Source: Helicoverpa zea
Taxonomy: Eukaryota; Arthropoda; Insecta; Lepidoptera; Noctuidae
DNA length: 64,000 nt
NCBI RefSeq assembly: GCF_022581195.2
Contig: NC_061470.1
Coordinates: 2,604,001-2,668,000, forward strand
Reading direction: 5' to 3'
The notes under the pieces were generated by a model. The model made no database searches and was not told where the DNA came from. It saw only the letters and a list, made by a program, of their open reading frames with translations. Position numbers and translations under genes: made by a program. Below, one piece after another: positions 49,401 to 61,100 of this stretch. How positions within the stretch are numbered: position 1 is the first letter of the stretch; every line of letters begins with the position of its first letter.

Positions 49401-49615
49401 AGGTCCCGAATGAACTACTATCCAGATAAAAGTAATTTTTAAATCTACTCACAAAAATCCTTCTTCATAAAATGCGGCTGCTTCTTCACCCAGCTATCCA
49501 AAATATCGATAGCTTCATCAATTCTTCCCGGCTTCTCCAAATTCAGTTCTTTCCTGACCTCCTCCAAAGAATCAGGGTTAAACTTCAACATTGTATCTTT
49601 TCGAACACTCTCCAT
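43423..49615 (-). CDS. CRAL-TRIO domain lipid-transfer protein (alpha-tocopherol transfer protein-like)
   Basis: Complete six-exon gene on the minus strand: 49615-49453, 48082-47923, 46503-46386, 46017-45883, 44569-44356, 43577-43423; stop TAA. The protein is 314 residues. Exon 1 begins MESVRKDTMLKFNPDSLEEV. Exon 2 is one codon longer than in the other members (RDYLERILITAKGLVERAKE, LCTFKTLMPEFF). Exon 4 carries GFQIILDYSQINILSFVTKV. Exon 5 (about residues 193-263) carries EGYGCRIKGVHVISSSKMVD, LADRIHLHKT and P-S-D-Y-G-G (about 249-254). The tail is GMPGSFRALSVD. It is the largest locus because introns 1, 2 and 4 are filled with repeats: a TWA MITE, a minisatellite, an RTE tail and a dispersed lepidopteran repeat. 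Just 3' of the stop are two extra degenerate copies of the end of exon 6 (see the tandem relic). Its 5' side faces the plus-strand member across 8.5 kb. Confidence 0.93.
45537..45832 (+). mobile_element. Dispersed lepidopteran repeat (CCGGCCAAGTGCGAATCGGA type)
   Basis: Begins ACCGGCCAAGTGCGAATCGG and ends TTTGGGTACGGAACC, a very common lepidopteran repeat with ACGGACGGACGGAC inside. In intron 4 of the gene at 43423-49615. A CGCGTCCCGAGGG-type tail repeat lies immediately before it (about 45408-45530). An inverted fragment is at about 50341-50440. Confidence 0.65.
47095..47470. repeat. Minisatellite, ~120-140-bp units
   Basis: Three units marked by ATAGGATAGCA or a variant at about 47113, 47252 and 47372. 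Each carries a TTTTGGTGATCATTTACT-like motif. An inverted copy of that motif is near 46710. Intron 2 of the gene at 43423-49615. Confidence 0.75.
48395..48563. mobile_element. TWA-flanked MITE (MITE-A), copy 2
   Basis: Same ends (CAGCCAGTTTCTTCATC and inverse), flanked by TTA at 48392-48394 and 48564-48566. In intron 1 of the gene at 43423-49615. About 18 bp of the right arm is missing compared with the other copies. Confidence 0.88.
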
Positions 49616-49693
49616 TTTTAACCGACTTCAAAATAAGAGGTTCACAGTTTTTGATCCGTTGAACCGTGCACACTGGTTTAGAAATCACCCAAA

Positions 49694-49729
49694 ACTGAAC
49701 GGTTTACAAAGTATAGTTTACTTTTATTA
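49694..49729 (-). promoter_or_regulatory. Possible core promoter (AT-rich box plus initiator)
   Basis: On the minus strand an initiator TCAGT with its A at 49696 follows a TAATAAAA box starting at 49729, about 33 bases upstream. The ATG is at 49615, giving a leader of about 80 nt. The box is not a canonical TATA. Confidence 0.35.
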
Positions 49730-49767
49730 TGAGATAAGATCGATTGGAGAACTGGTTTGGTGAAGAT

Positions 49768-50030
49768 TAAGAGTATACGCACACTGAGGACTAAACTGTC
49801 GGCCAACATTTTGTTCGGGCTCTAAATTGGTATGGAATTTATAAAAATGAATGGTACGCATATAACTAACGATCAGGTATTTGGCCGGTATCAGACTGAT
49901 ACAAGATACTTGAGGTATTTTGTATAGACATTAGTATACAAAGCAGGAGACTAAAATCTTTGATTATTATCAAATTTTTCTACCTATCAACTGTCGGCCG
50001 ATTGTTATTTAAGTCCGCCGATTGGTATTC
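49768..50030. mobile_element. MITE-X relative upstream of a CRAL-TRIO gene
   Basis: Left end TAAGAGTATACGCACACTGA and interior (GGCCGGTATCAGACTGATAC) resemble the MITEs at 20566-20777 and 21011-22061. The right end is uncertain. It starts about 150 bp upstream of exon 1 (49615). Confidence 0.5.
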
Positions 50031-50673
50031 AAATATTTTTGAATTGCAGTTGTTACAGCCTTTTTATCGTCCCACTGCTGGGCTGCGGCCTCCTCTCACA
50101 CGGAGAAGGATTGAGCATTAATCACCATGCTTGCTCAAGACTACGTAGTCTGAAATCACCAACCCGCATTGAGCAAGCGTGGTGATTAATGCTCAATTAA
50201 TTGCAGTTGTTTTGGAACAAATGTTGTTGTTTGTTTCCGAGCAATTATGTGTAGGTAAATGAGTATGATGTAAGGTATTTATTTAGTGTCCCTTTTAATG
50301 TTTTTATTCTGATGCGTTTCATGCATTTTGTGTGTGTGTTTTTTAGGGTACCGTATCTCCAGACTCACTAAGACTTCGCTGTACGTCCGTCTATCTGTCA
50401 CCAAGCTTATAAACCGTGATAGTTAGTTAGTTATGATTTTCCAATGAGCAAAAAAATCACAAATATTTATTTTATTCTAGTTTTTGTTGTTATGGTCATC
50501 TGTGAAAATATAAATATATAAAACAGACAGCGTTGGATTTCTGTTATATTGAATAGTAGAAAAGATAATTTTGAAATGTTTGTCTAGTCGAGGCGAGATT
50601 GCAACTATTATAATTTTAAATTGGATGTTTAAATTCTTATAATGCAGATGACAGATGTCACGGCAACAATTTA

Positions 50674-50858
50674 AGGGTCAATTCCCACTGAAAGAGCAGC
50701 GGCCGGCAGCGGCCGTAAGAGCACGGACAATGTAAGAGCGCGGCGCGGCGCGGCCCAGCGCGGCGCCGCGCGGCCCGCCGCGCTCGCGCTCAATCCCTTG
50801 CAATTACGGCCGCTGCCGGCCGCTGCCGGCCGCTGCTCTTTCAGTGGGAATTGACCCT
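50674..50858. mobile_element. GC-rich TIR element
   Basis: Inverted ends AGGGTCAATTCCCACTGAAA and inverse, continuing into GAGCAGCGGCCGGCAGCGGC, with an almost pure G/C centre. A diverged end (ACATTGAAAGAGCAGCGGCG) stands alone near 30343-30362. No transposase. Confidence 0.85.
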
Positions 50859-53554
50859 TAGTGTTCTGTTTATGTTAATTTTATGCTTATTTCAGTGCGT
50901 TCTAAGAACAAAATATTATGCATGCATTTCTGTTTGCCAGTATTTTCGTAGCATTGTATTTATTTCATTTTTGCAGCTTATAGTGGACTAGGGGATAGTC
51001 CTATTAATTCAAAACATTTTTTTTTCAAGCTATAAATAATTATAAAGCACAAGCACTAATTTTAGATATTATGTTCTTGCGAAATAATATCAATATTTTG
51101 ATCTTTGAGACTATAAAATAAACGAAAATATTAAATATGTTATTGGAAATTAAAACAATGACCCATGATAATTTCAGTTTTTTTTCTTGTTTTGCATCTT
51201 AGACAAGAATTTATTTAATTAAGCATATCATTTAATTAACCAATCTGAATAAATCACGAACTGTCTTGTGAACTATGGAAATGCCTATAGATACATATGT
51301 AAAACTATAGAACTTTGCATTGCATTGACTGCAATTATGTGACAAAAAGTTTGGAGAAAACTTTTACAATATAATAGACTCATTAGTTAGTTACCATCAT
51401 AATCATATCTCGAGTCTTTTTCCAACTATGTTGGGGTCGGCTTCCAGCCTGACCGGATGCGGCTAAGTACCGGTGTTTTTACAAGGAGCGACTGCCTATC
51501 TGACCTCCTCAACCCAGTTGCCCGGGCAACCCAATAACCCTTGGTTAGCTGGTGTCAGACTTACTGGCTTCTGACTACCCGTAACGACTGTCAAGGATGT
51601 TTAATGACAGCTATGATAGTAAGTAAAGTAATAGTAGAACACAGCAAACATATAGGTACATTTTTCTATTCATATAAAACTATTGAAATAAATTAGAGGA
51701 ATGATGGAAGCGATTAGTTCAATTATCACGGTTAATCTTGATATTACAATATTATGGTTCCCTAAACATCAACAGATCAAAGAACGATATCTGACCTCTA
51801 TTGGACCTTGAATTATATTTAAAGTAATAAACGATTGTTTGTTTGATCATGTTTATCTCAGATCAGTAGGATTACAAAATATTTTTTGTAAGGTAAAAAA
51901 GAACTTGAATTATTTTTCAATTTCGTTGTCGTTTTTAATTCGACATTTATGACCTTAAAATCCTGAATGAATGAATTGAGGTTTTTTTTTGGAAGTAGTA
52001 TAAAAATAGGAGAATGATAACTTACACTAGATCTGAGCTCAAATCATCAAATGTGAGAGAAACCATGTACCACAGCTAGTCACAGACCTCTCCATACATT
52101 TTGTTACATAATAGACCAAAAAACTACTCTTCAAGTACTTCATATTACCTCGAGTTTCAAGAAATAAGTAAACATAATTGAAAGTTGTTGGCAAACATTT
52201 AGTATATTGATTTTTAAGCTGCATGTCATTTATATTTGTTTATCGAAGTTCAAGGTCATTTTGACAAATTTTGGAAAATATAAAGCGACAATTTTGATCT
52301 ATCATTATCTGACTAGCCTTTTCCCAACTATGTTGAGGTCGGCTTCCAGTCTAAGCAGATGCAGCTGAGTACCAGTGTTTTACAAGGAGCGACTGAACCC
52401 AATACCCCTCGGTAAAACTGGTTATCCGACTCACTCCATTTTTGATTTATATGGTACTCCACATAAATTTCTGCTGAAATGACTGTGGAGCCCGATTTTG
52501 ATTCTCGTATTTGGAAAGAAGGTAAAGGAAAAAAACCATCGTTTAAATAACATAGAAGTCAGGTATTTATTGGGACAAATACATGAAAAACAAAGCTTGA
52601 CATTAAAAATGATATAGATATTTTGTTTATTCTTTGTTAGAGTAGTCATAATAATGTTTCACTTGTTTGTCTTAAGATTATAGAATAACGACCCTGAAAA
52701 TAATTGATAATTAATCGGTAAAAGAAAGCAAAACTATATCTACTATTCACATATAAGTCTTTCAACTAAAAAATGTTGTAAAATATGGATGAAAACATCA
52801 GCTTTTTGGGTTTGTTTCCAATCTCACCTGACGCAGCTGATTGTTTTACTTGGAGCGACTATCTATCTGGTCACTTCAAATGAAACCTCTAGAAAACACT
52901 CGAGCACTTATTAAAACTGTTTTTTTATTCATTTTGAGATGCCAACTATCCCACACTGTTTAGGATATTCAAGATATCAAACCTTTTTACACTAAACAAT
53001 ATATAAAGACTCTAAAGTTTTTATTATGTTAGTGTTTTGTTTTTCCTTTTTTTTCGGTCTTGTCTGTCAAAGTTTGCACGGAATAAAGCTATGTTAATTT
53101 TCACAAGCATTTTTATTAAAAATATTATATACAGTCCTATTCACACATAATATCTTTATTATAGAGATGGAAAATCATTTCTCTATCATAAAGACATTCT
53201 ACAATCTATTTACACTACAACGCATTGAAACCGAGACACCTCCTCAAGACATTATTAAAGACTCAATCCGTTGAAGACAATTGGACGATCCATCTAATTC
53301 TTAGAAGCAATCCCGTGTTTATCGGAAACGATACATTTGTTCGCCAGGTGTGTCTACATCGGAAACCGATTTAAAACTTGATAAAGTTCGGTAATTAGTT
53401 TCTAGTTAGTTCTTTTTGCTGATGTGCAATGTATTTCTTCTTTTTTTTTTCTTTTTCCCAACTACATAATATGTTAGGATCGGCTTGCAGTCATGCGTCC
53501 TGTAAGAACCACTGCTCGTACCGGGGCAAAATTTAGCCCATGCTACTCGGAAAG

Positions 53555-53815
53555 AGTCATCCTCCGAGCCTTTTTCCCAATCATGTTGGGGTCGGCTTCC
53601 AGTCTAACCGGATTCAGCTGAGTACCAGTGCTTTACAAGAAGCGACTGCCTATCTGACCTCCTCAACCCAGTTACCCGGGCAACCCGATACCCCTTGGTT
53701 AGACTGGTGTCAGACTTACTGGCTTCTGACTACCCGTAACGACTGCCAAGGATGTTCAATGACAGCCGGGACCTACAGTTTAACGTGCCATCCGAAACAC
53801 CCCTTTAGGGTACAA
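53555..53815 (-). mobile_element. HaSE-like SINE, partial
   Basis: On the plus strand it reads from CATCCTCCGAGCCTTTTTCC to the GTGCCATCCGAAACACC region, the 3' two-thirds of the SINE. The 128-residue plus-strand ORF across it is incidental. Confidence 0.75.
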
Positions 53816-54689
53816 ACAAAAAATACAGCCACCGTGGTCGAAATAGTTTTAGTACGCAGGGATTCCAAGCAAAAGAAGTCTGAAGTTATTTCGTACATTC
53901 TGGCAGCCAATGAACTTAAAAACTAGTATTAGGTAAAAGGTGGTATCTGATGACTGTTCTGATCTTTGGAGGCCATAAACGCAGCAAATGCATTCAAAAA
54001 ACCGGATATTTTATAATCTTGTTTGATTTGGGAACAGGCTAGATCATTTATAACCATAACATTAAAATTTATCTTAATTACCTACCCACTGAATTATTAA
54101 TTCTGCCAATTAAAATATTGTGACAAACAAATGGTGCAGACTCATATATCGTTTAGCTAAAAAAAAAATACCTACATTTATTCACACTATAGTTTTATAA
54201 TTGTCTACCTTCTACTACCCTATAGTTAGTCTTTTCCCAACTATGTAAGATTCAGGTTTCAGTGTTTTAAAAGGAGCGACTGCCTATCTGACCTCCTCAA
54301 TCTAATTACGTGGGGATTACCCGATACTAAAATCTATACATATAATAAATCTGTAGTAAGTGATTGTTTGTGCGCGCATCACGTGAAATCTACGAATTCA
54401 ATGCAGACAATGCTTATATACAAAAATTCTACGTAACTTGGGGTATTACTTAGTCTTTGTTTCATCGAAATCGGTTCACTCTATCAAAAGATATGATTAA
54501 TTTAGTGAATTCAAGATGTAAAATATTACGACACGCAATCTGTTTGACAAAACAGTACAGGTTAAAGTATCTCCATCTGTGGTAAATAAAATACATCAAA
54601 TTTGTCAAAGGAGCGAGGTGGTAAATAAAACAATAAATTACCATTTACATTCTTTAATTATTATTTCAATAGATGGAGTTGTGTATTTT

Positions 54690-55080
54690 CCGTAAGGTGA
54701 TCTTCACACTGCCCCGCATCACGCTGCATATTGCGTGTCGACGCACCTACGCGCGTTCCTGCGGGAGTCCAGATCTGCATCATCGTGCGGGTTTTTTGCG
54801 CACTCACGCGCGTAAGTGCGTTTAGTAGATTCACGCACGGCGGCTCTCATCGAGATCCATTTTTAAATATAAACTTCACGCCCATTCAAAATCACGCGCG
54901 GCACTGCGGGATTCGGTGTGCGTCTCGCCCCGCACCTACGCGCGGGGGTGCATGTTTCTCCGCGTGTATGCGCGTGATCCGCATGAACGCGCATGAATGC
55001 ATTTTCAGTGTGTTGGACTGTGCGTGTTTTTCATACAAACGGAGGCATATTTCATATAAGGCGAGACTTAAGGGAGCCTT
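54690..55080. mobile_element. GC-rich island with CACGCGCG motifs, probable transposon relic
   Basis: Sharp GC and CpG enrichment against AT-rich flanks, with alternating GCACGCGC-type motifs on both halves and weak inverted ends (TTCACACTG near 54704; CAGTGTG near 55007). No protein similarity was recognised, although a 118-residue ORF is open. Confidence 0.4.
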
Positions 55081-55964
55081 AACATAGTGAGTGAGTGCAC
55101 AGAAAATCCCCGTCATACAAGCGTTTCTCCCCTGTAGTGAAACTATCCTACCCTATGCGCCTGCTGATGATGATGACTCATTTCATCATCCATCCAGCTA
55201 TTCCCCAACTATGTTGGTGTTGGCTTCCAGTCACCGAATCTGTTCGAGTACCAATATTTTGCTTGGAGCGACTACCTATCTGATCTCTTCAATCTAGTCA
55301 CATTACAAGACATTATCCATGGTAAGACTGACAGACTTTCTGGCTTCTGATTAGTCACAGCAGCTGCAGAAAATGTACAAATGACAGCTTTGTCAGACTC
55401 AAAGCATATATACCTTGATTTTAGCTGTTTCCTGTGAGAATTACTTACGCACCATACGTAATAATTTTCCAAATTCGCTGACTAGATCCAGAGATATCCA
55501 CAACGTCACAAACTTTACTTCTTTTGTTTAGATGAATGGTCACATCCACAATACAACCTTGATCAATGAATCTATGCGACTGCTAAGTGGTAATCCTAAT
55601 TATACTGTCACGTGAAAGAATGCACCTACGGGATAAGTAGTATTTTGACGATTCTATATTGCCCACGCAGACGAAGTTGCGGGCAACAGCTAGTTTCATA
55701 ATAATACACGTGTATTAGGTATATCCTACGAAAACAACAAGTTAACTAAATCCATAAAAGTTTAATCTAATCTTCAGTTTTAATTATATTTTGTTAAAAA
55801 CAATTCAATTAAATGACGTCATCGGAGCTATTGGAACCTCGTAACCAATCGAGTTAAGTCAAGCATTATAGTAAATAAGCGTGGAATATTGACTGATGAA
55901 ACTCGAAATAAGTAAACACTTGAAATATTGTTGGATGATGTAATAGGTACTTCTAGCTTATTCT

Positions 55965-56440
55965 AACTTGCCTAGCCTATTCCCAACTATGTTCGGGTCG
56001 GCTTATAGTCTAACCAGATGCAGCTGAGTACCAGGGGCTTCATTCTGCAAATTTTACTCAAGCGACATACGATTGATATCCAATTAAGATCCAATCACGA
56101 CTCAATTACGATTGAAGCGTATGTGGCATTCCGTTATTTTTCTTTTAAATTGACGTGTTTCTCCTTTTTTTCGATTAATGGCAGACTAATGGCAAGTCAC
56201 TAAAATGTCTTTGGAATACGATTGGTCTTATAATATTAGCAGAATGCCCGCTGAGGTTAAAACTGTTCTTGAGATTCAATTGTTATTCAATTGTCACATT
56301 ATTAACTTGGCAGAATCAAGCCCCAGTGCTTTACAATTTACATGGAGAGGCTGCATACTAGACCTTCCGTAATGACTGCCAAAGATTTTCAAATGACAGC
56401 CTGGACCCACCAATTTATCCTAGGTACCTTCCCCAAAATA
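55965..56440 (-). mobile_element. SINE interrupted by a MITE
   Basis: The plus strand reads CTAGCCTATTCCCAACTATG up to GAGTACCAG (56034), then resumes as CAGTGCTTTACA after 56323. The gap in the SINE is filled by the TIR element at 56035-56323. Confidence 0.75.
56035..56323. mobile_element. TIR MITE, 289 bp, inserted into a SINE
   Basis: Ends GGGCTTCATTCTGC and inverse (one mismatch), flanked by CAG on both sides (56032-56034, 56324-56326), a 3-bp target duplication. No coding capacity. Confidence 0.8.
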
Positions 56441-56689
56441 CGGAAATTATATTTCTCAACTTTGATAAATTTTAAAGGTTCTTAAATAACTTTGTTTTGT
56501 CTGAACCAATTCGTCATGGTTTATAAAATTAAATTAATATACCGAACACTCGGAAAATAAATTATTTACACTAATCTTAGACTAAAATTCAATCGACGAT
56601 GGGTGTTTTATTTTTAGTTTTTTCCTATATTTAACTTGATAAAAATCCTTATAAATAAATAATGTCGGAACACTCTTTCACACACGGTC

Positions 56690-56915
56690 GGTTAGCCCCA
56701 TGGTAAGTTATTTATTAACTTGTGTTATGGGTGCTAACTCAACTGATAAACTACATATAGCTACATATAATATACATATTATAACACCCAGACCACGGCC
56801 AACAAGCATGCTCATCACACAAATGTCGACCGAACCGGGAATCGAACCCGGGACCTCAGGTTCGGCAGTCCGGCATGGTGACCATTGCGCCATCGAGGTC
56901 GTCAACACTTTAAAA
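56690..56915 (-). mobile_element. tRNA-headed SINE, third family
   Basis: On the minus strand a tRNA-like head with TGGCGCAATGGTCACC (A box region) and GGTTCGATTCC (B box) is followed by TTTGTGTGATGAGCATG and an AT-rich end. It lacks the features of a free tRNA gene because it continues into a SINE body. Confidence 0.7.
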
Positions 56916-57559
56916 TTGAATGAAATTTTTTATCGGTGTCTTAAACTTTAACATTTCATATTTTTTAATTTTTCTTCATGCATAATGGTTTTAAAAACGC
57001 AATAGAAATTGCTCACATCATAAGGTCGGGACTCTACAAAAGCGGAGGGCAGGTTTAGTTTCCTTCTCCTGAGTAATATACCCTAGTTATTTTGTCCTCC
57101 GTGAATATCCCTGAGCAGAGTAATTCTATAGTTTTGCTAGTGTCTCGGTCTTATATTCCATCTTACAGTTAAAAGCCTACCTACACTTAATTCAACTATA
57201 GACAGTGGATGGTACAAGGATGGTACTTCCAAGGTTGTTCAATATTTGCATATAGCACCAATTACTTGAAATTCCATATTATATTAACTTATACTGTTTA
57301 CTACAAAAAACAACAATGATATACCATGTCAACAGAGCTGCCGTCTATTGAATAACTTTAGAAGTTTTACCGACTACAGCCTTTGGTCAATTCAATGAAG
57401 ACTCAAGGTTGAATATAGAAGTTTGTTGCGTTGAATCGACACATTGATATAGTCGATAAAAATACTTAAGTTGTTTCATAGATGGCAGCTCCGAGGGCAG
57501 AACATGTATTATATGTATAGTGCCATCTTGTTATTCCAATCACAAATTTATATCACGTT

Positions 57560-57740
57560 AATTTGATTTGCCGAGGTTTCACCCGCATCCTGTGGGAGTA
57601 ACTGCCCGTACCGGGATAAAACATAGCCTGTTACTCGAAAAGAGTGTAGCTTTTTACAGGGAAATAATTTTTGAAAATCGGTTCAATAGTTTCGGAGCCT
57701 TTAGGGTACAAACAAACAAACAAAAATGCATTTCCTATTT
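57560..57740 (+). mobile_element. LINE/SINE 3'-tail repeat
   Basis: GAGGTTTCACCCGCATCCTG through ACAAACAAACAAACAAA to ATTATATTAGCATA, the same family of tails as 4865-5060 and 21453-21650. A further copy lies at about 48205-48330. Confidence 0.55.
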
Positions 57741-58118
57741 ATTATATTAGCATATAAGTATAAAAAAAAACACTTTTTTTGTGATGTTAATTTGATCATA
57801 ATTATAACGAAGAGGTACTTTATGTTGAACCTACACCAAGTTAATACCACAATACCTCTTGACAAGACTGGTTGTCATATGAAACAAGTTTCTGATTCAC
57901 ATCTAAACCTTTGAACAACGTAACAAAAAGTCAGTAATAAAATTATAATTTATTTCAAAACAAGTATTGCCTTAAATGATCTCTAAAAACTATTATCAAA
58001 CCAGTTTTTTTTAGCTTGCTACTTGAAGGTTTTATTGACTAAACATAATATTAGATTGTTAGACTCAGCTGAGTAAAGACTGTTCATAGTTCAAATATTT
58101 TAGATTTAATTTTCAAAA

Positions 58119-61100
58119 ATGAAGTTAGAGGACACGCCCCTTTTGAAGTTCAGATCGGATACAGTTGTGGAAGTAAGGAAAGAACTTAATTTGGATCAAG
58201 ATGCTATTGATAAGATGCTGCAGACTTTTGAAGACTGGATTGCGAAGCAAAATCATTTTACTAGGAAGGAATTTGGTAAGTTTTAGTTACGCTTGTACAT
58301 TAATATCAGTAATTTACAATTGTATTACGTTCTCAATTCTGTTTTTTGGACTTCGATTCAGTGTCAGTTAGTTAGTTTTTTTTTTGTTTTTATATTTCCT
58401 ATTTGGATATTCCATCCTTGGCAGTCGTTATGGTTAATCAGAAGCCAGTAAGTCTGACACCAGTCTAACCAAGGGGTATTGGGTTACCCGGATAACTGGG
58501 TTGAGGAAGTCAGATACTCAGCTAAACCCGGTTAGACTGGAAGCCGACCCCAACATAGTTGGAAAAAGGCTCGGAGGATGATGATGAGCATGATGATATT
58601 TACCTATATAACAAGGCTGTGTTAAATGCCTATTAATTGGTGCACTTTATAATATAAATAATTACGCTCCTGTGTTGCGCATTTTATCAACTTCACGAGC
58701 AATGATTAAAAGTAATTATTATAAAGAAAAACATGTTATTAAGTCATTCTGAGTGCAATTCTTGACAAGAATTGGTCCAATCTAGATGGTGATTAGCGGG
58801 TAAGCTAAGTAGAACCTAAGATGGTTTTATGCATTTTTTTTCCGGATACTTATAGAAGTAGTGTGTTGAAGGCATGTCACCGTAGGATAAAACCAGTATT
58901 TATTACTTCTTCTTCCTCCTGCCCTGTTCCCAATTTTATTTGGGTTCGGCGCAATATGTCATCTTCTTCCATTTTTCCCTGTCACTCGTTATACTGACAC
59001 TCCCTTCCTATTCATGTCATCTTTTAAGCAATCCATCCATCTACATTCGTACTTAGCGCACACTTTGTTGCATGCGTATCATCCCTCCTCATTACATGCC
59101 CATACCATGACAACCTTCTACTTCTCATCTTTTCTGTAACTGGCGCTACTTTCAGACTTCCTCTAACGTAATGACGTAACGTAACTCTAACTTTTTGATA
59201 TGATATGACTATATGCAAGAGATATAATATCTATAGAAAAATAACATCATGTATTTTCAAAATACTTTAAAAATCTATTATTTTTTCATTCCAGATAGAC
59301 ATTTCTTGGAAACATCCATAGTGCACGCGAAAGGGTCTCTAGAGAAAGCGAAGCGCACTCTAGACAAACTATGTACTCTGAAGACATTGCTGCCAACGTA
59401 TTTCAGCAAATGTGACGTTAAAAATGAATTCACTGACATTTCTGTATGTATGTAAGTAATCACTACCACATTATGTTGTTATTATTATACCTACTGACAT
59501 TTAAGATTTTTCACGAATCGAAGATAATAACAGCCAGTTTCTTCATCAAAAGTTAAAGCCAAAGTAAAAGTCAAAGTAATGTCTAAAGTAAAAGTAACGG
59601 TCAAATTCAATTTTTCTATTAGTTTTGCTGTCACTTTAGCCTTGAAAAAACGTATTTGACCGTTACTTTTACTTTAGACATTACTTTAACATTAACTTTT
59701 GATGAACAAACTGGCCGTAAGAGTCATAACGAAAATAAATAGGATTTTTAATAAAAAAAAACAACAAGTTATTTTATGACATGAACATAAAAAGCCTCAT
59801 CTAAAAAACTTTTTTACAAAAAAATTAAACCGACTTCCCAAAACACTAAAAAGCAAAAAAAAAACTATTTTTAGGTGCATCGGCCTAGAATTCGGTGTCT
59901 AATGGATGTTACTAAGTTAATTTTGCCACCGACTTCTAGGCCGATGCACCTAAAAATAGTTTTTTTTTTGCTTTTTAGTGTTTTGGGAAGTCGGTTTAAT
60001 TTTTTTGTAAAAAAGTTTTTTATTTAAAGCTTTTCAGTGATACGTATAGTTGTCACTATCCATACAAGTGGGAAGTTCTCATCAATACAAAGAATATAAG
60101 TCCAAATACGAGGTATTTTACATATTCAGTTGTCGAGTTCCCTCGACTTTCTCTGGTCTCCATCATCAGGTCAGCTTCAAACCTTCACTGTTGCAAAGGT
60201 CTTGTCAATACAAATAATTTAAGCCCAAACACGAGGTAGTTTACATATTCAGTTGTCGAGTTCCCTCGACCCTCTCTGGTTTCCATCATCAGATCAGCTC
60301 CAAATCTTCACTGTTGAATAGTGCTTTTAGGCGTACACCTGAGTATCAAGTTTTTACCCTATGTATGCCTACAACTTTCGAAGGTTGCCCTCGATTTCTC
60401 AGGGTTTCCATCATCAGATCCTGACCTGATGACTATGGGACCAACTGGCAGCTATTCCGAGTCGAACAAAAAAAGAATCACGTAAATCGGTCCATAAACC
60501 TCGGAGTAATCGATGTACATACATAGAAAAAAAAATATATATATATACCGGCCGAATTGATAACCTCCTCCTTTTTGGGAAGTCGGTTAAAAAGGATGTC
60601 TTTTAAGTTTTGAATACTTTGAGTGTCCGCTCTTTTTAATAAAAATAAAAACACAGAATATCCAAACAATCCCAGACACTTTAAACATCAAAATCGGTCT
60701 GTCTGTTTCAGTGTGAAGAACTAATAGACATACCTACACATTCACAAACGCTTTGATTAGGTAAACGTACTAATGTTACAGCCTTTTTTATCGTCCCACT
60801 GCTGGGCAGTGGCCTCCTCTCACACGGAGAAGGATAAGGATTGAGCATTAATAACCACGATTGCTCAATGCGGGTTGGTGATTTCAGACTGTATAGTCCA
60901 GGTTTCCTCAAGATATTTTCCTTCACCTTTTTATCAGCCATTGGTGTCCAAGATATACTTATATATAAAGTATACATATACATACAAACTTAGAAAAGTT
61001 GCATTGGTACTTAACTGGAATCGACCCCACTCCCTCATACTCGAGAGGTTGGTTCTTTACCGACTAGGCCACCCCGACTTACCCTACTTATGTGAATTAC

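Larger units (their letters stand above)
49616..58118. other. Divergent intergenic region between the last two CRAL-TRIO genes
   Basis: 8.5 kb with no coding exon found. It holds a candidate promoter near 49700, a MITE-X relative (49768-50030), SINE pieces (50050-50200, 51401-51625, 52310-52430, 53555-53815, 54225-54330, 55180-55400, all minus except the first), GC-rich elements (50674-50858, 54690-55080), a SINE split by a MITE (55965-56440), a tRNA-headed SINE (56690-56915) and a LINE-tail repeat (57560-57740). I recognise nothing in 50880-51400, 51630-52300, 52440-53490 and 56920-57550. Confidence 0.6.

Noticed and set aside
53105..53400. Possible 3' UTR of an unannotated minus-strand gene (AATAAA-like hexamer at about 53111)
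   Set aside because: No coding exon with splice sites was found upstream on the minus strand; the hexamer is common in AT-rich DNA.
53540..53926. 128-residue plus-strand ORF
   Set aside because: Its first two-thirds are a SINE read in sense of its reverse complement; the same peptide recurs wherever the SINE lies.
54731..55087. 118-residue ORF in a GC-rich block
   Set aside because: Open frames are expected by chance in GC-rich DNA; no domain, conserved motif or splice context was seen.
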